The notes: a model not told the origin generated them from the letters alone. DNA of 47,285 nucleotides from Gemmatimonadota bacterium (GCA_009692205.1 SHZR01000021.1:1-47285), one strand, 5' to 3'; counted from the stretch's first letter, positions 18,589 through 32,996 are shown. Made by a program: numbers and translations.

Positions 18589-19826
18589 CCTCGCGACCCG
18601 AGCAGCCGGCCGACGCGGTCCAGGATCTCTTCGGCGACTTCGTCCTTGGAAAGCAGAGGCAGCGCCTCGGGCTTCCCCTCGCGGGAGAGGATCGTCACAC
18701 GATTCGTGGTGACCTCGAAGCCGGCACCCTCTTCGGTGGCATCGTTCGCGACCACCAGATCGAACCCCTTCGACTCGAGCTTCCTCGCCGCGTTCGCGAG
18801 CAGGTCGGAGGTCTCGAGTGCGAAGCCTACGACCACGCTGCCTGGCCGACGCGCACCAGCCGTAGCGCGGGCAATGTCGGGGTTGGCAGCCAGTGCGACC
18901 GAGATCTCCGGTCCCTCCGCCTCGCGCTTCACCTTCTCACTCCGGGATTCCGCCGGACGGTAGTCGGCTACCGCGGCGGCGAAGACCGTGACGTCGGCAC
19001 GGCCGATGCGCTCCGCGACCACGGCGTGCATCTCGTCCGCGGTCTCGACGCGTACCAGGTCCACACCCACCGGGGCCTCCAATGCGGAAGGGCCCGAGAC
19101 GAGCGTGACATCGGCGCCACGCCGCCACGCCGCCTGCGCGAGTGCATATCCCATTCTGCCCGACGATCGGTTGCCGAGATAGCGGACGGGGTCGAGAGCC
19201 TCGCGCGTGGGTCCGGCGGTCACGAGGACCGACCGGCCCGCGAATGCGGGTTCCGCACCGAGCGCATGCCCGATGTGCTCCTCGATCTCCGTGGGCTCGA
19301 GCATCCGCCCGGGACCCTCGCCCTCCCCCGCGGCGAGGGCTCCAGCGGCCGGACCCGCGATGCGGTATCCGAGCCGCTCCCGCAGGTGCGTGAGGTTCTC
19401 CTGCACCTGGGGGTGCGCGAACATGCGGTCGTTCATCGCCGGACACACGATCACCGGCGCACGCGTGGCCAGGAGCGTCGTGCAGAGGAGGTCGTCCGCC
19501 CTCCCCTGCGCGGCCCGCGCGAGGAAGTCCGCGGTCGCCGGCGCAACGCACACCACGTCCACCTCTTGGCCCAGACGGACGTGCAGCGCAGCGCCTTCGA
19601 CCGTAAAGAGCCCGGTCAGCGCCTTGCGGCCTGTGACGCCCTCGAACAAGAGCGGCGCCACGAACTGCTGCGCCGCATCCGTGAGGACGACGTCCACCTG
19701 CGCGCCGAGCCGCGTGAGATCTCGCGCGAGCTGGACCGACTTGTACGCAGCGATGCTACCGGTGACGCCGAGCAGAACCCGCCGACCTCGCCACGGACGA
19801 CGTGGAATGAGCTCGGCGCCAGGCAA
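18585..19826 (-). CDS. coaBC: Bifunctional phosphopantothenoylcysteine decarboxylase / phosphopantothenate-cysteine ligase
   Basis: Two steps of coenzyme A synthesis. The N-terminal flavoprotein CoaC domain has LLGVTGSIAAYKS, a His in LHVRLGQ, CVAPATADF and PAMNDRMF. The C-terminal CoaB domain has VLVTAGPTREALDPVRYLGNR, SSGRMGYALA and the lysine in the SEKVKRE region. 413 residues. It starts at a TTG (19826) with GGAG/AGG upstream, right after the rpoZ stop; no ATG is available near the domain start. Confidence 0.95.
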   Translation of the reverse strand: MPGAELIPRRPWRGRRVLLGVTGSIAAYKSVQLARDLTRLGAQVDVVLTDAAQQFVAPLLFEGVTGRKALTGLFTVEGAALHVRLGQEVDVVCVAPATADFLARAAQGRADDLLCTTLLATRAPVIVCPAMNDRMFAHPQVQENLTHLRERLGYRIAGPAAGALAAGEGEGPGRMLEPTEIEEHIGHALGAEPAFAGRSVLVTAGPTREALDPVRYLGNRSSGRMGYALAQAAWRRGADVTLVSGPSALEAPVGVDLVRVETADEMHAVVAERIGRADVTVFAAAVADYRPAESRSEKVKREAEGPEISVALAANPDIARATAGARRPGSVVVGFALETSDLLANAARKLESKGFDLVVANDATEEGAGFEVTTNRVTILSREGKPEALPLLSKDEVAEEILDRVGRLLGSRG

Positions 19827-19831
19827 TCTAC

Positions 19832-20062
19832 CTACTCCCTGCCGGTCGGCTCGTCCTTACGGCGACGCTTCACGAGGCGGAACTCGATCTGGCCCGAGGT
19901 GAGGGCCTCCAGGGCGCGGGTCGTGAGCTTCTTCTCCTCACCGAGGGGCATGGCATCCCGGGGAAGCGAGTTCAGCTCGCGCGCATACTTGGCGGCCACC
20001 AGGACGCCGAGATACTTGCTCTCGGTGCCGGCGGCGACCTCGTCGGGGGTGAAGACTCTCAT
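19832..20062 (-). CDS. rpoZ: DNA-directed RNA polymerase omega subunit
   Basis: 76 residues. KYLGVLVAAKYARELN, LGEEKKLTTRALEALTSGQIEFRLV fit the omega pattern (the family's helix with K-x2-T-x-A-L-x-E). It lies between gmk and coaBC, the usual gmk-rpoZ-coaBC order, which supports the call for such a short protein. The ATG at 20062 is eight bases after the gmk stop. Confidence 0.9.
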   Translation of the reverse strand: MRVFTPDEVAAGTESKYLGVLVAAKYARELNSLPRDAMPLGEEKKLTTRALEALTSGQIEFRLVKRRRKDEPTGRE

Positions 20063-20070
20063 GCGGACTC

Positions 20071-20736
20071 CTATCGCTTGGCGTTCGTGTACTCGGAGTA
20101 ATCTTCTTCGAGGATCCGGCCGATCTCGCGTCTCAGGGCACGCGCGCTCTGGAGCGCCGCGCCGGAGCCACTCATCTCGACCTTCCCAGATACGATGCCG
20201 CGGATGGTTTCCAGGCACCGATCCAGGTCGTCGTTGACCACTACGTAGTCGAACTCTTCGACGACCTGCAACTCCTCGAGGGCAGAATGTAACCTACGGG
20301 CCAGAGCAGCGGAGTCCTCGGTGCCACGACCGGTCAGCCGGCCCATGAGGGTTTGGACGTCGGGAGGCAGCAGGAAGATCAGCTTGGCGCCGGGCATCCT
20401 CTGCTTGATCTGGCGCGCCCCCTGCACGTCGATGTCGAGCACGACGTGCTCTCCCCGCGCCGCCGCCCGCTCGAACTCGGCCCGCGGGGTTCCATAGAGG
20501 TTACCGTGCACCTCGGCCCACTCGACCAACTCGCCGTCGGCGATCATGGCCTCGAAGCCAGCCGGGTCGACAAAGTGGTAGTCCACACCGTCGACTTCGC
20601 CGGTTCGGGGGCTGCGCGTCGTCGCAGAGATCGAGAACACGTAGTCGGACGACTGCCCGACGAGCCGCTGCGCGAGCGTCGTCTTCCCGGTTCCGCTGGG
20701 AGCCGCGAGCACCACGGCGCACGCGCGGGTGCTCAC
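20071..20736 (-). CDS. gmk: Guanylate kinase
   Basis: Phosphorylates GMP to GDP. P-loop VLAAPSGTGKTTLAQ at the N-terminus, GMP-binding ISATTRSPRTGEVDGVDYHFV, then EWAEVHGNLYGTP and VVLDIDVQGARQIK. 221 residues, with a slightly extended C-terminus. The start overlaps the yicC stop by four bases. Confidence 0.96.
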   Translation of the reverse strand: MSTRACAVVLAAPSGTGKTTLAQRLVGQSSDYVFSISATTRSPRTGEVDGVDYHFVDPAGFEAMIADGELVEWAEVHGNLYGTPRAEFERAAARGEHVVLDIDVQGARQIKQRMPGAKLIFLLPPDVQTLMGRLTGRGTEDSAALARRLHSALEELQVVEEFDYVVVNDDLDRCLETIRGIVSGKVEMSGSGAALQSARALRREIGRILEEDYSEYTNAKR

Positions 20737-21620
20737 TCGACGTTCTCCACCTGCTCGCGGATGCGCTCGATCTCCTCCTTCAGAGCCACCGCCGATCGGG
20801 CCATCGCCGAGTCGTTGGCCTTGGAGGCGATGGTGTTGGCCTCTCGCTGCATCTCCTGCGAGAGGAATCCGAGCCGCTTGCCCACCGGCTCGGAGCCGTC
20901 GGCCGCCAAGGCCTCGCGGAAGAGCTCGACGTGGGAGCGGAAACGCACGATCTCCTCGTTCACATCCCAGCGCTCCGCGAGGTAGGCGATCTCGCGCGCG
21001 AGTCGGTCCTCGTCCACGTCGACCTGGGCTGCCAACTCCCTCACCTGCTCGCGCAGCCGGTCCCGCAGCTCGAGCAGCCGCGTCGGCGCTCGGGCCGCTA
21101 CCGCGGCGAGTTCTCCTTCGATCGCGTCGAGCCGGGCCGAGAGGTCGGCGGCGAGGCGCTCACCCTCGGCCTCTCGCAGCGCTCTCGTAGCGGCCGCGGC
21201 GGTCTCCACCAGCTGGGTGACCAGCGCCGGGTCGACCTCGACGGCGACGTCCGTTTCCGGACCGCGGAAGAGATCCGGAAAGCGCGAGAGCATCTCCAGG
21301 TTCACCGCGCCCGATACGTTCATCTCGTGTCGGAGCGCCTCGAGCGCCACCAGGTACGCGCGCGCCTTCTCCAGGTCCGGCCGGACGCCCGTGTCGCGAG
21401 CACCGTCGCGCCGAGCGAGCGACAGATAGACGCTCACGTGGCCGCGCTGCACGTAGCGCTTCAGCGCCTCCGTGATCGGACCCTCGAGCCTGTCCAGCCC
21501 AGATGGCGTTTTGATGTTGGCGTTGAAGTAGCGGTGGTTGACCGTCTTCACCTCGACGCGCAACCTACCTGCTGGAGAGTCGAGCTCCGCCTCTCCGAAT
21601 CCGGTCATGCTCCGGATCAT
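20733..21620 (-). CDS. yicC: YicC/YloC-family endoribonuclease
   Basis: 295 residues opening with MIRSMTGFGEAE, followed by VEVKTVNHRYFNANIKTPSGL, and ending in the DUF1732 part with DRLAREIAYLAERWDVNEEIVRF, GKRLGFLSQEMQREANTIASKAND. YicC proteins are endoribonucleases linked to sRNA turnover in E. coli; the role here is inferred from the family. It is first in the coupled set yicC-gmk-rpoZ-coaBC. Confidence 0.94.
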   Translation of the reverse strand: MIRSMTGFGEAELDSPAGRLRVEVKTVNHRYFNANIKTPSGLDRLEGPITEALKRYVQRGHVSVYLSLARRDGARDTGVRPDLEKARAYLVALEALRHEMNVSGAVNLEMLSRFPDLFRGPETDVAVEVDPALVTQLVETAAAATRALREAEGERLAADLSARLDAIEGELAAVAARAPTRLLELRDRLREQVRELAAQVDVDEDRLAREIAYLAERWDVNEEIVRFRSHVELFREALAADGSEPVGKRLGFLSQEMQREANTIASKANDSAMARSAVALKEEIERIREQVENVE

Positions 21621-21648
21621 GCGTATCCTCGCGGGAAGAAGCGGGACA

Positions 21649-23553
21649 TCAGTTCCATAGGTCCCAGTGCAGACCGAAGAAGGAGCGCGTGAGCGGGAGG
21701 ACTCTCCCGGGAAAGTTCTGGAGGTTGCGGCGTATGGTGAAGTTCTCCCAGCCCAGGAAGAGCCGAACCGTGAGGATACGGGCCTGGATGCGCCCGTACC
21801 AGCTCTGATAGAACGGAACGGTCACGAGTCCTCCCCCACCCCCAGGGGCCCCGGTCGCCACGAAGACGTCCATGGGATCGTGTCCGCGAACGCCGAGCGA
21901 CCACCACAGCTCGAAGTTGCCGGTCTCGAGATAGGTCTTCCGAAAGACGAACGCCCCTTGGTAGATCTGCTTCGGCAGGTACGGGCCGTCCTCGTCCCAG
22001 GTCTGATACGATCCCTCGAGCTTGAGGGACCTCCAGGGGGTGGGCAGCGAGCCCCACGCCTCCAGGCCGCGCCGCTCCATGCCCGGTACCGTGGGCGAGC
22101 CGCGGTCGAGCTCGAGGCCGAGAGGCAGGTGGACATCGGCGTCCGTGCGGAGCGCGGCAGCGGCGAGCGTGGCGCCGAACAGGGACGCCGACCCCCCGAG
22201 CCGGAGCACCGTCCGCTCGGTCGCGGCGACCGTGGGCCCGGGCGGCAGCGGCGACCAGTCGAACGGAAAGACCGGCTCGGGAACCACCTCGAGCGGGGGG
22301 CCCGAGCGCGCCGCATACGTGCCCCCGTCCCACGACCCGAACAGCGTGACGCCCTCCATAGCGCGGACCCACGCTCCGCCCCGATAGCTGCCCACCGACG
22401 TGCCCTGCCATGAGGCCTGAGCGATGCGCGCCGACGCCCCGAAGCGCTCCGAGTCGAAGCCGGCAGATCCGTCGAGTCGATGCGCCGGCAGGCGGTCGTC
22501 GCTGAAGAGGCGATACTCGCCGCGCGCCCAGAGCCCGTCACGGCTCCCCGCGATACGCACGCCGTGCTGCGAGCGCGCGCCTCCTTCGAAGTCGTACGCC
22601 GCCCGGATGTCCTCCACGTCGTGCGACGACCGGCCCGTGTACGCCTCGGCCACGAGACCCGGAACGACCTCCATGCGACCGCGCACCGTCCAGTCGGCAC
22701 GCCGGATCGACGCCGCGTAGTCCACCACCTGGGTCTCGGAGCCCATGCTCCGGTACTCGAACGCGAGCCCCGCCCGGTTGCTGCGGTGGAGCTGATACCG
22801 GAACCACACGCCGGTGCGGTTCCCGCCTTCGTTCTCGCCATATCCGCGGGTGTCGACGCGCTCGAGCGCGAGCGCGAGGCTCCCCCGTAGCGCCGTCGGA
22901 TCGGCGTACAGGCCCCGGAACATGTTGGTGTCCAGCTGCCCGGTCCCGGCCTCGATGAGCGAATAGGCTCTCCCTTCCGCGTGCTCGTGCGAGGTGAGCT
23001 CGATCAGCATCTCGCCGCCGCTCCGCTCGAAGCGCACGCGCGTGATGCCCCCGAGCCCTACGCGCTGGAGGTCGGCGACGCCGCCCTCCAGCGGAAACAC
23101 CTCGAAGCCATCGCGGAGGATCCGGACTCCGCCGGCGCCTGTACCGAAGGCACTGATCGCGGCGGGCGTCCCGAAGTCTCCCCCTAGGAGCGTGATCAAG
23201 CCGGGAACCTCGGCGACTAGTTCGGCCAGCGTGTTTGCGCCCGACCCCATGATCTCCGCGCGGTCCCATATCCAGACGCCGGTGGCGAACCCCGGGGGCG
23301 AGCCGCCTTCGATCGCGGGCAGGTTGTAGTAGATGGTGTCGGCGGACACCGAGTCCTCCACCTGCGGGCCGACGGCCGAGTCGGGCACGGGGACAGGGCC
23401 CGGAACCGGAACCACGACCGCCACAGTGTCCACGGCCTGCGCCGGGTCGGTGCGCACCTGGGCGCCGGCCGGAGACGTCCACGCGACCGCGAGCACCACG
23501 AGCGCCGCCAGACCGCGGGAACGGACCGCGTGCGGGCCGGGGCCCAGCCTCAC
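21649..23553 (-). CDS. Outer-membrane plug-domain protein (TonB receptor-like, function unknown)
   Basis: About 634 residues. A signal peptide of about 30 residues ends in SPAGAQ. A Pro/Val linker follows, then a short plug-like domain (NTLAELVAEVPGLITLLGGDFGTPAAISAFG, ILRDGFEVFPLEGG, LQRVGLGGITRVRFERSGG). The rest consists of alternating strands ending in SFFGLHWDLWN. It is shorter than normal TonB-dependent receptors and I see no clear TonB box. The GTG at 23553 overlaps the pepA stop as GTGA; an ATG at 23574 would add seven residues. Similar proteins are common in Gemmatimonadota-type genomes; the substrate is unknown. Confidence 0.8.
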   Translation of the reverse strand: MRLGPGPHAVRSRGLAALVVLAVAWTSPAGAQVRTDPAQAVDTVAVVVPVPGPVPVPDSAVGPQVEDSVSADTIYYNLPAIEGGSPPGFATGVWIWDRAEIMGSGANTLAELVAEVPGLITLLGGDFGTPAAISAFGTGAGGVRILRDGFEVFPLEGGVADLQRVGLGGITRVRFERSGGEMLIELTSHEHAEGRAYSLIEAGTGQLDTNMFRGLYADPTALRGSLALALERVDTRGYGENEGGNRTGVWFRYQLHRSNRAGLAFEYRSMGSETQVVDYAASIRRADWTVRGRMEVVPGLVAEAYTGRSSHDVEDIRAAYDFEGGARSQHGVRIAGSRDGLWARGEYRLFSDDRLPAHRLDGSAGFDSERFGASARIAQASWQGTSVGSYRGGAWVRAMEGVTLFGSWDGGTYAARSGPPLEVVPEPVFPFDWSPLPPGPTVAATERTVLRLGGSASLFGATLAAAALRTDADVHLPLGLELDRGSPTVPGMERRGLEAWGSLPTPWRSLKLEGSYQTWDEDGPYLPKQIYQGAFVFRKTYLETGNFELWWSLGVRGHDPMDVFVATGAPGGGGGLVTVPFYQSWYGRIQARILTVRLFLGWENFTIRRNLQNFPGRVLPLTRSFFGLHWDLWN

Positions 23554-25040
23554 TGAGCGCGGCTCCGCACCCATTCGATGAGGAGTCGGGTGGGGACCCC
23601 GTAGCCACCTTTGCGCTGGTAGGGGAGGTCGCCTTCGCCGTAGGCGGTCCCCGCGATGTCGAGGTGGGCCCACGCGGTGTCGCCGACGAACTCGGACAGG
23701 AAGAGCGCCGCCGTGAGCGTGCCGCCCGGCCGGCCGCCCACGTTCTGGAGGTCGGCGGTGGTGCTCTTGAGCTGCTTCTTGTAGGCGTCCCAGAGGGGCA
23801 GACGCCAGCAGCGCTCGCCCGAGGCCTCGCCCGCGGCGATCACCTCGTTCACGAGCGTGTCGTCGTTGCCGAGCACCGCCGAGGCGTGTTGCCCGAGAGC
23901 GATGACGACCGCACCAGTGAGCGTCGCGCAATCGATCATCGCCGCGGGGCGCATGCGCGCTCCGTAGGCCAGAGCGTCCGCCAGGATGAGACGCCCCTCG
24001 GCATCGGTGTTGATGACCTCGACCGTCTTGCCACCGAGCGTGCGGATCACGTCGCCCGGCTTGAGCGCACTCCCCGAGGGCATGTTCTCCGACGACGGAA
24101 TGAGCCCCACGACGTTCGCCCCGACACCGAGCTCGGCGATCGCCTGCATCGCAGCGATGACGGCCGCCCCACCCGACATGTCGAACTTCATGTTCTCCAT
24201 GCCCTCGGGTGGCTTGAGCGAGATCCCGCCCGCGTCGAACGACAGGCCCTTCCCCACCAGGATCAGCGGGGGCTCACCCTCTGCCCCTCCCCGATGCTCG
24301 AGGATGATGAAGCGCGCCTCCTCGTCCGACCCCCGCGACACCGCGAGGATCGCGTGCATGCCCTCTTCCTGCATGCGCGCCTCGTCGAAGACCGTGATCT
24401 CCAACCTGGCGCCGCCCGCGATCCGCGTCGCCTCTTCGGCTAAGTGCGTAGGGGTGGCGATGTTTCCGGGCCTCGACTGGAGCGTACGCGCGAGGTTCTC
24501 CGCACGGGCGATGATCGCCCCCGCTATTGCGCCATGCTCGAGCGCCCCCGCATCGCCCGCGCCCATGAGGTCGACCGCGCGCACATCGACGGCCGGCTCG
24601 TCTTCGCTCGGGGTCTTCAGCTCCCGGAAGTGCCACGCCGCCAGAGTCGCGCCCTCCGCGGCCGCCTGAGCGCGCGCGACGTCCGCCACGCCCGGCAAAC
24701 CGTCGAGGCTCACGGACAGGCTCTCGAGCCGCAGCTTCTCCGCCGCACGGACCGCGCGCGCCGCCATCCGACGCACGACTTCCGGGGTCAGATCCGTCGC
24801 CTTGCCCACGCCGAGGAGAAGCACGCGCCTCGGACCCACCTTCCCGCCGTAGAGCATGACTTCGTCCGCGGCGTTGCCACGCATGTCGCCCGCCGCCAGA
24901 GCGCGTCCCACGGCTCCGCCGAGCGCCTGGTCGAGCGCCGCGAGGCTTCCTGTCGCCTTCGTGGTGCCCTGCACCACCGCCAGCGCGAGCAGCTCGGTGT
25001 CGTGCGTCGCCGGTTCCGCGTTCACGTAGCGAAGCTGCAT
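23550..25040 (-). CDS. pepA: Leucyl aminopeptidase (M17)
   Basis: Cytosolic dinuclear-zinc aminopeptidase. The metal-binding lysine and aspartate are in LVGKGLSFDAGG, and the signature NTDAEGRLILADALAYG is intact, as are MKFDMSGGAAV and ATLTGAVVIALG. 496 residues, ATG start. It follows icd by five bases and overlaps the outer-membrane protein gene, so the three are likely one transcript. Confidence 0.95.
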   Translation of the reverse strand: MQLRYVNAEPATHDTELLALAVVQGTTKATGSLAALDQALGGAVGRALAAGDMRGNAADEVMLYGGKVGPRRVLLLGVGKATDLTPEVVRRMAARAVRAAEKLRLESLSVSLDGLPGVADVARAQAAAEGATLAAWHFRELKTPSEDEPAVDVRAVDLMGAGDAGALEHGAIAGAIIARAENLARTLQSRPGNIATPTHLAEEATRIAGGARLEITVFDEARMQEEGMHAILAVSRGSDEEARFIILEHRGGAEGEPPLILVGKGLSFDAGGISLKPPEGMENMKFDMSGGAAVIAAMQAIAELGVGANVVGLIPSSENMPSGSALKPGDVIRTLGGKTVEVINTDAEGRLILADALAYGARMRPAAMIDCATLTGAVVIALGQHASAVLGNDDTLVNEVIAAGEASGERCWRLPLWDAYKKQLKSTTADLQNVGGRPGGTLTAALFLSEFVGDTAWAHLDIAGTAYGEGDLPYQRKGGYGVPTRLLIEWVRSRAQ

Positions 25041-25044
25041 CGGG

Positions 25045-30295
<5,251 letters not shown>

Positions 30296-30323
30296 GGCGA
30301 GCGCCGGCACTCCAGGTGTCCTG

Positions 30324-30443
30324 ATGTCGCCTCCGACCCGGAGCCCTCGTGCTGCGCCCATCGCGAAGACGGTCCTGTTGCTCGTAGCTTCCAAGGTCGC
30401 GGCGGCGTTCTTCATCTTCCGGAGCGGGGTGGCGGCCGAGTGA
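30324..30443 (+). CDS. Small putative membrane protein (39 aa)
   Basis: A short ATG frame with AGGTG five bases upstream encodes a basic N-terminus (SPPTRSPRAAPIAK) followed by a hydrophobic helix (TVLLLVASKVAAAFFIF). Its TGA overlaps the GTG of the next gene as GTGA, the same junction used by several real gene pairs in this window. No family is recognised. It may be a genuine small coupled ORF or a chance frame in GC-rich DNA. Confidence 0.35.
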   Translation: MSPPTRSPRAAPIAKTVLLLVASKVAAAFFIFRSGVAAE

Positions 30444-32129
30444 ACGGGATGCCGAAGCGACACGCGATCTTCGCGGTGCTGTTCGTCGCGGCGTGCGGCG
30501 GTAGCAGCAGCACGGCACCCACCCCCGAGCCGAGCTCGATCACGCTTTCGAGCACGACGGTGAACTTCTCCTCCCTGCTCGCCACGCAGGACCTGATCGC
30601 CACCGTGCGGGACGCGAGCGGCGCCTCGATCTCTGGCCTGACCCCGCTATGGTCGAGCGACGCCGGCTCGGTGGCTACGGTATCGAACGCAGGCCCGGTC
30701 ACCGCCGTGGGGAACAGCACCGCTCGGATCATCGCCGCGGTGGGTGCGCTCCGGGACACCGCTACGGTCACCGTGCAGCAGGTCTCGGCCACGCTGACGT
30801 TGTCGCCCCACACCCTGCGGCTCGCGGCGGTCGGGGACACGGCGATCATCGGGGCGATCGTGCGGGACGCAGGCGGCTCCGTCATGACGGGCGTGGCCAA
30901 GACCTTCGCGACGGGCAACCCGAGCATCGCCACGGTCGTCGCCACCGGCCGCGTCACGGCCGTAGCCACCGGCGCGACAACCGTCACCGCTCAAGTCGCC
31001 CCGGGCGGCAGCGGCCTGACGAAGAGCGTGCGAATCGAGGTCGGCGGCAGTCTTCCTCCGGCGTATATGGTGGGTGGCTATGTGGGGACCGCGTAGAGCG
31101 ACCAGGTCGGACCGGTGATCGGGGGCAGCGGCTTCACGTACAGCGTCACGGCCGGGGCCCTGCCCTCCCCGCTCTCGCTCCACCCGACGACCGCTCAGAT
31201 CACTGGCACGCCGAACGCGTCGGGCGTCTACTTCTTCGAGGTGACGGCGACGAACGGAGTGCTGACCCTGTCCGAGCGCTACGGCATCACCATCTCCACG
31301 AAGCCAGCCTCCGCGTTCAACCTCTGGATCACCTACAACGGCGGAGCGATGCCGCCCGCCAACGCGATCACGGCGCTCACGGCGGCCCACGCGCGGTGGG
31401 AGGCGATCGTCACCGGCGACGCCGGCCCGGCGGTGACCTACCCATCCTCGGGCCTCGCGGGCGTTTGCACGCTGGTGACCGGCTCGCTTCTGCACGGAGC
31501 CTTCATTGAGGACGTCGCGATCCTGATGGGGATCGGCCCCATAGATGGCCCGAACAACACGCTGGCCCGGGGCGGTTTCTGCGGCTTCAGTAGGAACCCC
31601 GCGCCTCCCGCGACGATCACCGGCCAGATGCTGCTCGACCAGGCGGACGCGTCGATCGCGTCGGCGACGTACCTCCAGGACGTGATCCTGCACGAGATCG
31701 CGCACGCGTTTGGCATCGGTACGCTGTGGCAATCATAGACTACGGGGGTCGGCACCCCAACCGTGCTGTACTTCGGCACGAATGGGAACGCCGAGTGGCG
31801 GACGCTCGGCGGCGCCGCCGACGGGGTGCCGCTCGAGCCGGATATCGGGGCGCACTGGAACGAGGGGGGGGTTCAACGGCGAGATCATGACGCCGACCAC
31901 AGAGGTCCCGCCGGTCCGCCTGCCCATCAGCCGCATGACCATCGGCACGCTCATCGACCTGGGGTGGGCCGCCTCGCTCACGGCGGACGACGCGTATAGG
32001 CTGCCGGGATGCTCACCCGCATGCTCCATCCGGGGCCCCGCGGGCGCGCCCGGCGAGGGCGCCTTCCTCGATGATGTCGTGATCGAGAGGCTGCTGCCGC
32101 TGCCGCCGGGGGCGGTGGGAAGGAACTGA
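30440..32129 (+). pseudogene. BIG2-domain lipoprotein with leishmanolysin-like metalloprotease domain, broken
   Basis: One continuous homology with three lesions. Residues 1-210 are a lipoprotein signal (ATG at 30449 or GTG at 30440; FVAACGG) and two Ig-like BIG2 repeats. A TAG at 31094-31096 interrupts the frame; the same frame resumes with a Put-type Ig segment and HEIAHAFGIGTLW (HExxH, codons 31691-31705). A second TAG at 31736-31738 follows, then GTNGNAEWRTLGGAADGVPLE and GAHWNE, whose His fits the third zinc ligand. A run of eight Gs at 31864-31871 shifts the frame: seven Gs would join to FNGEIMTP and SRMTIGTLIDLGW. Probably inactive unless assembly errors explain all three lesions. Confidence 0.8.
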
Positions 32130-32163
32130 CGGCATCGCACCTCTTGCCGGTGGAGCCCCTCCC

Positions 32164-32418
32164 GTGAGCGCCAACATGCTCATTCACGTGATCGCCGTGG
32201 GATGTGCCGGGCCGCGAGCCCTCAGGGTCTGGTTCGACGACAACACGGTGAAGGACGTCGACCTCAGTAACGAGCTGTGGGGTGAGGTGTTCGAGCCCCT
32301 ACACGATCCTGATTTCTTCAAGCAGGTCTTCGTGAACGACGAGACCCGCACGGTCGAATGGCCCAATGGGGCGGACGTCGCGCCGACCTTCCTTTACGAG
32401 AAGGGTGTCGCTCACTGA
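32164..32418 (+). CDS. DUF2442 domain protein
   Basis: 84 residues with the DUF2442 pattern: RALRVWFDDNTVKDVDLSNELWGEVFEPLHDPDFFKQV in parts, then VEWPNGADVAPTFLYE. It starts at a GTG preceded by GGAG eight bases upstream; an ATG at 32176 is also possible. DUF2442 proteins are often partners of small DUF4160 proteins in putative toxin-antitoxin pairs; no DUF4160 gene is present. It converges on the mazF-like gene with overlapping ends. The solitary gene may be an orphan antitoxin. Confidence 0.87.
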   Translation: MSANMLIHVIAVGCAGPRALRVWFDDNTVKDVDLSNELWGEVFEPLHDPDFFKQVFVNDETRTVEWPNGADVAPTFLYEKGVAH

Positions 32419-32729
32419 CCGCAGCCCACCGCCACGCGGAGCGCCTCGCAAACGCGGACCATCTTCTCGGCTGATAGCGCGCCCACGTACCTGCGGAGAA
32501 GCTGCTTCTCCACGGTCTGAACGTGGTCGAGGTTGACCGCAGAGGGTGCCTTGAGTCCTTCGTCCACGCCCACGACAACCTCGCTGGGCGCGCCGCGAAT
32601 CGCCGACGTGATCGGGGCGACCATCACCGTGCGCAGGAGATCGATGACCTCCGGGCGCGTGAGTACAAGAACAGGCCGGCGCTTGTCCGGTGGCTTGAAC
32701 TCGTAGAGCCAGATCTCCCCGCGCCTCAC
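32412..32729 (-). CDS. MazF/PemK-family endoribonuclease toxin
   Basis: 105 residues. The start RRGEIWLYEFKPPDKRRPVLVLTR is diagnostic of MazF/PemK, followed by VMVAPITSAIRG, SAVNLDHVQTVEKQLL and RYVGALSAEKM. The conserved arginine and threonine/serine of the active site are in RRPVLVL and PITSAI. The GTG at 32729 overlaps the antitoxin stop as GTGA and is preferred over an in-frame GTG at 32741. These toxins cut mRNA at short sequences; the specificity is unknown. Confidence 0.93.
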   Translation of the reverse strand: MRRGEIWLYEFKPPDKRRPVLVLTRPEVIDLLRTVMVAPITSAIRGAPSEVVVGVDEGLKAPSAVNLDHVQTVEKQLLRRYVGALSAEKMVRVCEALRVAVGCGQ

Positions 32730-32959
32730 TCCTCGGGCCACGAGCCCTGCTTCTCCCAGCCCTCGAACTCCTTCCCGAGCACGTCTCCACCTCCGTAGGC
32801 ACGGAGGTACCGCTCGCGGATCCCATCCCTACGGCGTCGCTCGAGGTACTCGGTCACCGCGCGTCGTAGCACGGCCGAGCGTCCCTCGCGCCGGACCTCC
32901 TCCGTGGCGTCGAGATCAGCGAGGAGGTCGGGATGGATCATGACCTGTACCGGTTTCAT
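32726..32959 (-). CDS. Ribbon-helix-helix antitoxin (partner of MazF-like toxin)
   Basis: 77 residues. MKPVQVMIHPDLLADLDATE followed by GRSAVLRRAVTEYLERRRR is the ribbon-helix-helix pattern. The C-terminal third (GIRERYLRAYGGGD to KEFEGWEKQGSWPEE) should be the toxin-wrapping tail with Trp anchors. The ATG at 32959 lies four bases from a -10-like hexamer, so translation is probably leaderless; the longer open frame upstream covers the promoter. It precedes and overlaps the toxin, as in classic type II modules. Confidence 0.88.
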   Translation of the reverse strand: MKPVQVMIHPDLLADLDATEEVRREGRSAVLRRAVTEYLERRRRDGIRERYLRAYGGGDVLGKEFEGWEKQGSWPEE

Positions 32960-32996
32960 GTGGATAATATATGTATATGAATGGCCCACAGCCAAC
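32960..32996 (-). promoter_or_regulatory. Probable promoter/operator of the toxin-antitoxin pair
   Basis: This AT-rich patch stands out in GC-rich DNA. On the minus strand TTGGCT (about 32991-32996) precedes TATATT/TATTAT (32964-32971). TATTAT ends four bases before the antitoxin ATG, implying a leaderless mRNA. The imperfect palindrome ATATATGTATAT inside it could bind the ribbon-helix-helix protein for autoregulation. Inference from sequence only. Confidence 0.5.
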
